From a bacterium (GTDB lineage Bacteria; UBP14; UBA6098), in the NCBI GenBank assembly GCA_030642425.1, contig DAOWNU010000001.1:1-28148 (forward strand): a DNA stretch of 28,148 bases. Reading direction: 5' to 3'. A program made the position numbers and the translations under genes. The notes under the pieces were generated by a model. The model ran no database searches. It had not been told where the DNA came from and was given only the letters and a program-made list of their open reading frames with translations. Shown here one piece after another: positions 19,200-25,421 of the stretch. The stretch's first letter is position 1, and each line of letters starts with the position of its first letter.

Positions 19200-20090
19200 A
19201 TGAGTTACACAGAAATACTGCACACGAATATCGGCCGCGAGCCGGATTATTTAGGCAAGGTCAGGGATATTTACGATCTCGGCGAGAGGCTTCTGATTGT
19301 CGCCACGGACCGGATCAGCGCCTACGACCGCATTCTGCCCAACGGCATCCCCGGACGGGGGATCGTTCTCACCGAAATGAGCGAGTTCTGGTTCGGGATG
19401 ACGACCGATATTTTGCCCAATCACCTGATTTCCACAAAGATCGAGGATTTCCCCGCCGAACTGCGCGAATTTTCGGATAGGCTTCGGGGCAGGACCATGC
19501 TTTGCAGAAAGGCGGAGCGGATCGATATCGAATGTGTGGCACGGGGCTATCTCGCGGGCAGCGGCTGGAGAGAATACAAAAAACAGGGCACAGTCTGCGA
19601 GATTGCGCTGCCGAAAGGTCTCCTCGAATCGGAGAAGCTGCCGGAGCCGATTTTCACTCCTGCAACGAAGGCCGAGCTAGGATCTCACGACGAGAACATC
19701 TCGTTTGAAAGAATGGCGGCCGTTGTCGGGGAAGAATTGGCCGGACGTCTCCGCGAAATCACACTCCGAATCTACAGTAAGGCCGCCGAATATGCCCTTT
19801 CAAGGGGAATAATAATCGCGGATACGAAGTTCGAGTTCGGCTTTATCGACGGCGAACTGGCCGCTATCGACGAGATGATCTCGCCGGATTCGAGCCGGTT
19901 CTGGGATGTCGAAACTTACGAACCCGGCAGAAGTCAGGACAGTTTCGACAAGCAGTATGTCCGCGACTGGCTCGCGCGAAGCGGTTTTACCGGAGAGGGC
20001 GAGCCGCCTTCGCTTCCGCGCGAGGTTGTCGAGGGCACGATGCGACGCTATACTATAGTAAAAGACCGGCTGTTCGGAAAAGCGGGGTGA
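19200..20090 (+). CDS. purC: Phosphoribosylaminoimidazole-succinocarboxamide synthase
   Basis: This 296-aa ATP-dependent ligase joins aspartate to CAIR to give SAICAR in de novo purine synthesis. Signatures in order: GKVRDIYDL near 19-27, ATDRISAYDRIL, PNHLISTKIEDFP, ECVARGYLAGSGW, FTPATKAELGSHDENI, IIADTKFEFG, and IDEMISPDSSRFW. This is the longer form of about 300 aa related to yeast Ade1, and not the 240-aa form of E. coli. GGAG lies 5 nt upstream of the ATG. No other pur gene is in the window. It converges on the porin gene with only 23 nt between stops and no room for a dedicated terminator. Confidence 0.97.
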   Translation: MSYTEILHTNIGREPDYLGKVRDIYDLGERLLIVATDRISAYDRILPNGIPGRGIVLTEMSEFWFGMTTDILPNHLISTKIEDFPAELREFSDRLRGRTMLCRKAERIDIECVARGYLAGSGWREYKKQGTVCEIALPKGLLESEKLPEPIFTPATKAELGSHDENISFERMAAVVGEELAGRLREITLRIYSKAAEYALSRGIIIADTKFEFGFIDGELAAIDEMISPDSSRFWDVETYEPGRSQDSFDKQYVRDWLARSGFTGEGEPPSLPREVVEGTMRRYTIVKDRLFGKAG

Positions 20091-20113
20091 ACGGACCCTT
20101 TGCCCCACGCTTC

Positions 20114-21127
20114 TTAATCGAATCTCATCTGGAACTCGGCGATAATATTGTCGGGCGGGTCAATATCGCCCTCGCCGGTAATAAGCTCGTAGTTCAGCCG
20201 GAAATGGCTCAGCCATTTTATCTTGTCGAATCCCAATGTCAATCCGAAAGTTATGCGGTCGGTTTTGTCGTTCTCGCCGGGCGGATCGAGAAAATCGTAG
20301 CGAAAGCCGGGCGTAATGTAATGAAGCAGTTTGCCGTCCACGAAATAATCGTAACGGGCGTAGGCGTAGAGCGCGTTTGTTTGCTCTTCGAGATAGTCGC
20401 GGACAGAGCCTTCCGCAGTGATATATAACCCGCCCTTGTTGAACGAAAGATTTGCCGAGTAATAATTCCGGCCCTCCGCGAGCGAATCGACCGGATTGTT
20501 ATCCTTGCCGACAGAGGCCGCCGCCGCGAGTTTCAGCATTTTAAACGGCTCGACTTCGCCGCGAACGATAACGTTCTTATGGTTGTTGTCGTCGGCGACG
20601 TTCATCCCGCTGCCGTTGGTCACTCCGGTATAAAGAGCGAATCGTTTCGCCTTGTATCTCGCATAAGCCCCGATATCCCTGTATGCCGGCGAATTTGCGA
20701 CAACATAACCCCTGCTGACAAAATCGATTTTCGAGGCCGACTGGAGATTTTCCGTGGCGAAAGGCGTAACGAATTGGCCGAATGTGAGCCTAAAATTCCG
20801 AATCGGAGTGAAATGCGCCTGCGCGTCGAGAATACCGGCGACGTTGCTAAATTCGGGGGTCAGCGTGGAATCGTCGATTCCGGTCATACCGGGGTAATTG
20901 AAATATACGAACATGAAAACGGACGAATACTCGTTGATATTAGCCGAAAGCCCCAATGTCGCCAGCATCAGCTTGAACTGGTTTGTATTGTCACCTTCGT
21001 CCACGATAGTGTAGTTGTATGTGCTTCGGATATATCCTAACCAGTTAATTTCCGAGTTTTTTTGGGCAAACGAGCTTTGCATAAGAAAGATCGTCAGCAG
21101 GATAATAATTACCGCCTTGATTTTCAT
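20114..21127 (-). CDS. Outer-membrane beta-barrel porin (phosphate-selective porin O/P-like)
   Basis: This 337-aa protein has a classical signal peptide (1-21, MKIKAVIIILLTIFLMQSSFA, cleavage before Gln22). The rest alternates polar and hydrophobic residues with many aromatic girdle positions, as in a 16-strand type barrel: FGQFVTPFATENLQ, DIGAYARYKAKRFALYTGV, NYYSANLSFNKGGLYITAEGSV. It ends in FQMRFD, with an aromatic residue next to the last position. The pattern resembles PF07396-type porins, but the substrate cannot be read. An AAGGGGGG site precedes the ATG. It follows the symporter by 15 nt in the same operon, so the pair probably moves one solute across outer and inner membranes. Confidence 0.75.
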   Translation of the reverse strand: MKIKAVIIILLTIFLMQSSFAQKNSEINWLGYIRSTYNYTIVDEGDNTNQFKLMLATLGLSANINEYSSVFMFVYFNYPGMTGIDDSTLTPEFSNVAGILDAQAHFTPIRNFRLTFGQFVTPFATENLQSASKIDFVSRGYVVANSPAYRDIGAYARYKAKRFALYTGVTNGSGMNVADDNNHKNVIVRGEVEPFKMLKLAAAASVGKDNNPVDSLAEGRNYYSANLSFNKGGLYITAEGSVRDYLEEQTNALYAYARYDYFVDGKLLHYITPGFRYDFLDPPGENDKTDRITFGLTLGFDKIKWLSHFRLNYELITGEGDIDPPDNIIAEFQMRFD

Positions 21128-21142
21128 TTCCCCCCTTTTCTG

Positions 21143-22702
21143 TTAATTACGTTCGATTGGATTATCGGAACTCACTCCGACAGGAGCAGCGTCGCCCGTC
21201 TTTTTCGCCGCTTTTTTGCCGAATGGCACGAGTATCAGCCCGAGACCCAGCGAGGTCATCATCCCAACCGCACCGGCCTGCGGTGCGCCGCCTCTTCCCC
21301 AAACAAAAAACAGAACAAGGCAGGTGGAGAGGCCGCAAACGCTGGACAATATCGCGCCGAACTTGCCCGCCCGTTTGGTCAATATCCCCCAGATAAACGG
21401 GCCGAGAAATACCGAGGCGATTGCCCCCCACGAAATTGATAATATCGTTACAATCACAGCCGGGCGAAGCAGCGCCAGAATTACGGACAATATAATGAAA
21501 AACACGCTCCCGACACGCATGAGCAGTATCAGTTCCCTGTCCGAAGCTCGCCTTCCGACACGCGACGAATCCAGCGTTACCCTTCTGTCCGAGGCGCGCT
21601 TGTTCAACATCCCAGCATAAATGTCCTTCGCGATAGTGGAACTCGAAATAAGCACCAGCGCCGCCAATGTTGACATGGAAGCCGACAGTATCAGAAGCAA
21701 AATAATTATCGACAGCGATTCCGGTATTGCGAATGTCAAAAGCTCCGGCATGAGAGCGTCGAACTGTGGCGCGGCCTTTCCGGCTTCATTGACAGTGAAT
21801 GCCAGCGGGTTAGCGACCGGATTCAAAAACAACCGCGTCAGCGCGCCGGTGAAATAGGCCACGCCCGTTACTAAAAGCGCGAAAAGCGTGGAGACAATCA
21901 TACCAATCCGAACCGATCTTTTGTCCTTTATCGCGTAGAATTTTTGAATCAGCTGCGGCATCCCGAATGGCGCGACACTGGTGAGAAAAACGAGGCAAAA
22001 CAACGGCCATATTCCGGGCGGGCCGACCGCCTGCGTAAGTTTCGGGTCGATAGCCCCGAGCTTGGATATTATCTCCGATAGGCCGCCGCCCTTCGTGAGT
22101 GTGCTTGCCAGCAGAATTCCCACGCCGAATATCATGATTATCCCGAAGATAAAATCGACTCTGGTCATGGACTTGTAGCCGCCCAGAACGAGATATATCG
22201 CCGTAAGAAGCCCCATCGAGATAAGCGCAGTCCAGTATGGCAAGCCGAAATTGGCCTCGAAAAGGTAGCTTAAACCCATGAAAACCGCGGCGGTATAGGG
22301 TATCAGGAAAATGAAGATGGCTATTGCGGTGTATATTTTGATGAAATGGCTGTCGTAGCGGGCCTCGAGATATTCCGGCATGGTGTGGACGTTCAGTTCG
22401 GTCGTGGCTTTTCTAATCCGGTTGCCGAGAAGCCACCACACGAGAAGCGTTCCGATGAGCGTGTTGCCGAGAGCGACCCACAGCGCGGAAAGGCCGAAAC
22501 CCCAGCCTATCTTGCCGGCGAATCCGATAAAAAGAACCGCGGAAAAATAGGCGGTGCCGTAGGTGAAAGCGGTCAGCCACGGCCCGACACCGCGGCCACC
22601 GAGGAAGAAATCGGTGAAAGACTTCGTCCGTTTCATTCCCACGATACCCATGATAATAATCATCGCGACATAGGCGAAAACAGCGACAAGCTTGAAAATC
22701 AT
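21143..22702 (-). CDS. Sodium:solute symporter (SSS family)
   Basis: This 519-aa inner-membrane transporter has about 13 hydrophobic helices, from MIFKLVAVFAYVAMIIIMG to the last one near LGLGLILVPFG. The family hallmark is SASMSTLAALVLISSSTIAKDIY in the second half, where the Ser/Thr residues form the Na2 sodium site in PutP and vSGLT. DFFLGGRGVGPW is the conserved first cytoplasmic segment. An unusual Arg/Asp/Ser-rich loop (NKRASDRRVTLDSSRVGRR) follows the hallmark. An upstream in-frame ATG at 22768 is rejected because a good promoter -10 box lies inside that extension and AAGGA precedes the chosen start. The substrate is unknown: proline, pantothenate, a sugar or a carboxylate are all possible. 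Confidence 0.9.
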   Translation of the reverse strand: MIFKLVAVFAYVAMIIIMGIVGMKRTKSFTDFFLGGRGVGPWLTAFTYGTAYFSAVLFIGFAGKIGWGFGLSALWVALGNTLIGTLLVWWLLGNRIRKATTELNVHTMPEYLEARYDSHFIKIYTAIAIFIFLIPYTAAVFMGLSYLFEANFGLPYWTALISMGLLTAIYLVLGGYKSMTRVDFIFGIIMIFGVGILLASTLTKGGGLSEIISKLGAIDPKLTQAVGPPGIWPLFCLVFLTSVAPFGMPQLIQKFYAIKDKRSVRIGMIVSTLFALLVTGVAYFTGALTRLFLNPVANPLAFTVNEAGKAAPQFDALMPELLTFAIPESLSIIILLLILSASMSTLAALVLISSSTIAKDIYAGMLNKRASDRRVTLDSSRVGRRASDRELILLMRVGSVFFIILSVILALLRPAVIVTILSISWGAIASVFLGPFIWGILTKRAGKFGAILSSVCGLSTCLVLFFVWGRGGAPQAGAVGMMTSLGLGLILVPFGKKAAKKTGDAAPVGVSSDNPIERN

Positions 22703-22753
22703 AGACGATCCTTTATTTAGAAAACTCTGTGCAATTTCGGCGGAAAGGAACAC

Positions 22754-22782
22754 CTTATAGTGCCCCATTTTAACAAACTCAA
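22754..22782 (-). promoter_or_regulatory. Promoter of the symporter-porin operon
   Basis: On the minus strand TTGAGT (22777-22782), 17 nt, then TATAAG (22754-22759, five of six). Initiation near 22747 leaves a 45-nt leader with an AAAGGA site before ATG 22702. It supports the shorter start of the symporter. Confidence 0.6.
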
Positions 22783-22906
22783 TAATAATGTGTAATTTTC
22801 ACTTTGTCGAGGAATTTCTTTCGGAAAAAACGGAAAAAATGTGAATCGGTGTGAGAGGGGAGTGTCAAATTGGATAAAACCCTTCGGTTATGCGCTTGAA
22901 ATTCCT

Positions 22907-23053
22907 AATTTGCCGATGTCGAGAGTTACTTTCTCAATGGCAGAAACTACTTTGCCAATGTCGAGAACTACTTTGCTGTTGACAAAAACTACTTTGCCAA
23001 TGACAAAATCTACTTTGCTGTTGACAAAAACTACTTTCCGATTGGCAAAATTA
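22907..23053. repeat. Tandem array B: seven copies of a 21-bp repeat upstream of the symporter operon
   Basis: Units begin at 22907, 22928, 22949, 22970, 22991, 23012 and 23033, an exact 21-bp period. The typical unit starts ACTTTGCCAATG; units 4 and 6 are identical over all 21 bp. Position 1 is always A, positions 3-5 TTT, 11-12 TG and 14 C. Read on the minus strand, two units carry TCTCGACAT followed by GGCA, close to TCTCGAAATGGCA in array A. One plus-strand frame translates as heptads such as LPMSRTT and LLLTKTT without a convincing ribosome site. The array lies 125-271 bp upstream of the operon's -35 box. Confidence 0.8.
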
Positions 23054-23154
23054 AGTGATTCAACGACTTAGACAAAATAGCCGTTTTTATCGAGATCGAT
23101 AAGTGGAAATTGCAAAATGACCGAATTTTTTTACCGAACTATTGTCACCCAAAT

Positions 23155-23183
23155 AAAAAAGGGCCGCCGAAGCAACCCTTTTT
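23155..23183 (-). terminator. Bidirectional terminator after the small membrane protein gene
   Basis: On the minus strand AAAAAGGGTTGC pairs with GCGGCCCTTTTT around a TTCG tetraloop (two wobble pairs) and ends in T6. The plus strand also ends in TTTTT. It closes the PPIase / small membrane protein unit and insulates array B from it. Confidence 0.85.
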
Positions 23184-23202
23184 AAATTAAATTTACAGCT
23201 CG

Positions 23203-23463
23203 CTATTTGTCCGCCAATTCCCGTTTAAGCAATTCGAGTTCCCGAAGAAGCCCATCTCTCTCTTTTACGCATTCCTCAATCTGGTCTTCGAGAATCTCGC
23301 GCTTGCCGGCCTTCGTTTTGCCCCATACCCGGTGAAGAATGGCCAGAGAAACGAGAAGAACGACGTAGGACAGCACTGTTTGAGTAACCGCGCCCCAGCT
23401 AAAAATATTATTTAGAACCAGAAGCAAAGACAGCCCCGCAATTATTATCGCCCATAGTGCCAT
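23203..23463 (-). CDS. Small membrane protein with C-terminal coiled coil
   Basis: This 86-aa protein has two hydrophobic helices (about 3-22, LWAIIIAGLSLLLVLNNIF, and 26-46, VTQTVLSYVVLLVSLAILHRVW). A basic stretch follows (GKTKAGKRE), then a charged coiled-coil tail from about 52 (ILEDQIEECVKERDGLLRELELLKREL). I do not recognise a family. The Shine-Dalgarno site is weak. It starts 45 nt after the end of the PPIase-like gene on the same strand and is followed by a strong terminator, so it is probably the last gene of that unit. Confidence 0.7.
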   Translation of the reverse strand: MALWAIIIAGLSLLLVLNNIFSWGAVTQTVLSYVVLLVSLAILHRVWGKTKAGKREILEDQIEECVKERDGLLRELELLKRELADK

Positions 23464-23508
23464 TTCAGTCCAATTTTCTAAAAATTTTCACGGGAAAATC
23501 TCCCGGCG

Positions 23509-24438
23509 CTATTTTCCCTCGAAAGCTTTGTTCAGGTTCTCGTAATAGACAGTGATAGTGGCGTTTTTGCGGAGTTCTTCCTGTTGACTATTGCGAAGAT
23601 CGTTCAGGCGTTCTTCGATCATGTAACTTTCGATCTCGTCTTTAACCTCTTCAAAAGGCCTTTTGCCGGCGGGAACCTGTTTCGCAACCAGTATAATCTC
23701 GAACGAACCGCCCATATTTATCGGCCCGACAATATCGCCCGGGCTTGCCGCTTTGACCTGATCATACATTTCCATCTTACTATTTCTCTCGTCGCCCCTT
23801 TTCCCATCGCTTCTATCGGCATTCGATCCCCTGTTGCCACCCTGATGGCTTTCATCGTCGCCTCTGTATTCGGGGAAAAACATCATATCCAGACCGATAT
23901 TCGGGTCGTTCAGGTCGGTAGCTTTCATTTCCTCTATCCGAGAATTGGCTTCCTCTTCACTCTGCGCCCATTGGCGAACAACCAGCGCGTGCTGTTCGAC
24001 ATTGAATCTGCCGGTCTGTTCGTATTCTTTCAGGATTTCCTCTTCGGACGGCTTCACCTGTTCCGCGAGCACTTTGGAATAATACATCTCCACCATCATC
24101 GCCCTTTTGAAAGACTCGGTTGCGGCGAGAACGTCGGGGTCTTCGCCCATCTTAGCTTTCTCGGCCTCTTCCATAATAAGCGTTTGGTTGATAGCCTGTT
24201 CGAGCATCCATTCGGGGTCGCCGTGGATTTGTTGACGCCTGCCGCTGTTGCCATTGGCTCGCTTTCTAATACTGTGGCGTATCATGTCGTTGTCGCCTTG
24301 TGCGCCGGCGGTCATATCTTCGATAGTGATATTAGTTCCGTTCACTGTCGCGACAACATCCTCCGGGGGCGCGGTCTGTCCGAACATCACAGCCGCGAAC
24401 GCGCCCAGCAGGCAAAGCATTGTTATTGCTCTTTTCAT
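23509..24438 (-). CDS. Secreted SurA/parvulin-like chaperone with a charged insertion
   Basis: This 309-aa exported protein has a signal peptide at 1-21 (MKRAITMLCLLGAFAAVMFGQ). The segment VVATVNGTNITIEDM followed by a long helical region with LEQAINQTLIMEEAEK is the pattern of SurA/PrsA N-terminal chaperone domains. VEQHALVVRQWAQSEEEANSRIEEMK is reminiscent of the start of a parvulin (PpiC) domain, but it is interrupted after MMFFPEYRGDD by about 35 charged, Gly/Asn/Asp-rich residues before resuming at SPGDIVGPINMGGSFEIILVAKQ. PPIase activity may therefore be lost. GAGGAGG precedes the ATG. A periplasmic folding role is inferred. Confidence 0.7.
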   Translation of the reverse strand: MKRAITMLCLLGAFAAVMFGQTAPPEDVVATVNGTNITIEDMTAGAQGDNDMIRHSIRKRANGNSGRRQQIHGDPEWMLEQAINQTLIMEEAEKAKMGEDPDVLAATESFKRAMMVEMYYSKVLAEQVKPSEEEILKEYEQTGRFNVEQHALVVRQWAQSEEEANSRIEEMKATDLNDPNIGLDMMFFPEYRGDDESHQGGNRGSNADRSDGKRGDERNSKMEMYDQVKAASPGDIVGPINMGGSFEIILVAKQVPAGKRPFEEVKDEIESYMIEERLNDLRNSQQEELRKNATITVYYENLNKAFEGK

Positions 24439-24476
24439 GGATTCCTCCTCGGTTTAATTATTCTTACTGCCGTCTT

Positions 24477-24504
24477 AAGATATTATTTGTAAAACATAAG
24501 TCAA
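24477..24504 (-). promoter_or_regulatory. Promoter of the SurA-like gene
   Basis: On the minus strand TTGACT (24499-24504), 16 nt, then TATCTT (24477-24482). Initiation would be near 24470, giving a leader of about 30 nt before ATG 24438. Confidence 0.5.
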
Positions 24505-24526
24505 GATTTTTCGTCAGAATTTATCC

Positions 24527-24559
24527 GGTCGGCAATGCCAAGGGATGGGTCGGCAATGC
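24527..24559. repeat. Direct repeat pair, 21-bp spacing
   Basis: GGTCGGCAATGC occurs at 24527-24538 and 24548-24559, identical over 12 bp and offset by exactly 21 bp. It lies between the divergent SurA-like and RRM promoters. The period equals that of arrays A and B. Confidence 0.6.
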
Positions 24560-24656
24560 TGGTGATGCTGTTGCCCAAAACCGATTAAGGCTCGCAACGC
24601 CCGTGTAGTATAGTTTTCCTATGGAAAATAAAAAATAATATTTTTTAAAAAAAGGG

Positions 24657-24684
24657 TTGCATATCCTTTTTTTATTGCTATAGT
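24657..24684 (+). promoter_or_regulatory. Promoter of the RRM gene
   Basis: TTGCAT (24657-24662), 16 nt, then TATAGT (24679-24684, five of six). A 30-nt A/T-rich segment lies upstream. Initiation near 24691 gives a long leader of about 130 nt, as in cold-shock-type genes. Confidence 0.5.
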
Positions 24685-24685
24685 A

Positions 24686-24722
24686 GGCCGTTCGATTGGC
24701 TATAAGGGCCGTTCGAATGGCT
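24686..24722. repeat. Direct repeat pair at the RRM transcript 5' end, 21-bp spacing
   Basis: GGCCGTTCGATTGGCT (24686-24701) and GGCCGTTCGAATGGCT (24707-24722) differ at one base in 16 and are offset by 21 bp. They fall at the predicted start of the RRM transcript and could be an operator or an RNA element. Confidence 0.6.
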
Positions 24723-24821
24723 TCTCTGCAGCCAGATCAAGCAGACGATCGATTTATTGCCGATTCAGCCATGGACGGGAAAGTATCGATTTGCACACAT
24801 TCCATGGCGAAAAGGAAGTAA
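24717..24821 (+). CDS. Possible 34-codon upstream ORF in the RRM leader
   Basis: An ATG at 24717 opens a frame reading MASLQPDQADDR... to MAKRK and stops at TAA two bases before the RRM start codon. There is no clear ribosome site, only AGGG nearby. If translated it would be coupled to the RRM gene. It is weak evidence and may be chance. Confidence 0.2.
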   Translation: MASLQPDQADDRFIADSAMDGKVSICTHSMAKRK

Positions 24822-24823
24822 GT

Positions 24824-25114
24824 ATGAACATCTACGTCGGAAATCTTGATTTTAAGACAACCGAGGACGAAGTTAAAACTTTGTTCGAACAACACGGGCA
24901 GGTCGAATCCGTCCAGATCATCAAGGATAAGTATTCCGGTGATTCTAAGGGTTTCGGTTTTGTAGTTATGCCCAACGACGCTGAGGCGAAGACGGCGATG
25001 GAAACTCTGGATGGACAATTGATGTCCGGACGTAACATCAAAGTCAACGAGTCGAGGCCCCGCAGAGAAGGCGGCGGCGGCGGCGGTGGCGGCAGGCGCC
25101 CCAATCGTTACTAA
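24824..25114 (+). CDS. Glycine-rich RRM RNA-binding protein
   Basis: This 96-aa single RNA recognition motif protein is of the small bacterial type known from cyanobacteria and other phyla, often cold-induced. RNP2 is IYVGNLDF (3-10), RNP1 is KGFGFVVM (42-49), and the fold ends near NIKVNESRPRR (about 81). A run of eight glycines (83-90) and RRPNRY form the flexible tail. The start is MNIYVGN with AAGGAAG upstream, and not the in-frame ATG 11 codons earlier. It has its own promoter, a long leader with repeats and a strong terminator, so it is monocistronic. Confidence 0.93.
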   Translation: MNIYVGNLDFKTTEDEVKTLFEQHGQVESVQIIKDKYSGDSKGFGFVVMPNDAEAKTAMETLDGQLMSGRNIKVNESRPRREGGGGGGGGRRPNRY

Positions 25115-25136
25115 TCGCTGATTCAAGCGAAAAGAC

Positions 25137-25172
25137 AAGCCCCGGATCGTTTAGGCGATTCGGGGCTTTTTT
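25137..25172 (+). terminator. Intrinsic terminator after the RRM gene
   Basis: AAGCCCCGGATCG pairs with CGATTCGGGGCTT (13 bp with one wobble) around a 6-nt loop, ending in T6. Confidence 0.9.
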
Positions 25173-25224
25173 GTGTCCCTGCGGCGCTCGCGATGACAGA
25201 ATTATTGTCGATCGAGACGCACGG

Positions 25225-25346
25225 CCTGTTACATAGAAAGATTCATTGCAAAATTAGCAATTATCAATATTCTCTTTTTCGCCGACCGCCGACCAGCTTA
25301 TAACAGGTAATGGGGAGGGGCAATTTTGCAATGCTAATTGCTAATT
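25225..25346. repeat. Nested inverted repeats upstream of mfd
   Basis: Three perfect inverted pairs are interleaved: CCTGTTA/TAACAGG (25225-25231, 25301-25307), CATTGCAAAATT/AATTTTGCAATG (25244-25255, 25322-25333) and AATTAGCAATT/AATTGCTAATT (25252-25262, 25336-25346). The last two share bases on the left, so they would compete. This AT-rich palindrome cluster has the look of a dispersed intergenic repeat. The rest of the 25173-25421 gap shows no gene. Confidence 0.6.
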
Positions 25347-25353
25347 GATCATT

Positions 25354-25382
25354 TTGAATTGTTTCTTTTCCCCCCCTAAAAA
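25354..25382 (+). promoter_or_regulatory. Weak candidate promoter for mfd
   Basis: TTGAAT (25354-25359), 17 nt, then TAAAAA (25377-25382). The spacer holds a C7 run. Initiation near 25389 would give a short leader to the AAGGAG site at 25412-25417. Confidence 0.35.
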
Positions 25383-25421
25383 CGGGTTCGTCGGCAAAAG
25401 GTGTTTTATCTAAGGAGCATT

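Noticed and set aside
22703..22768. Extended N terminus for the symporter from ATG 22768
   Set aside because: The extension contains a good -10 box and is not hydrophobic like the family start; AAGGA precedes the shorter start.
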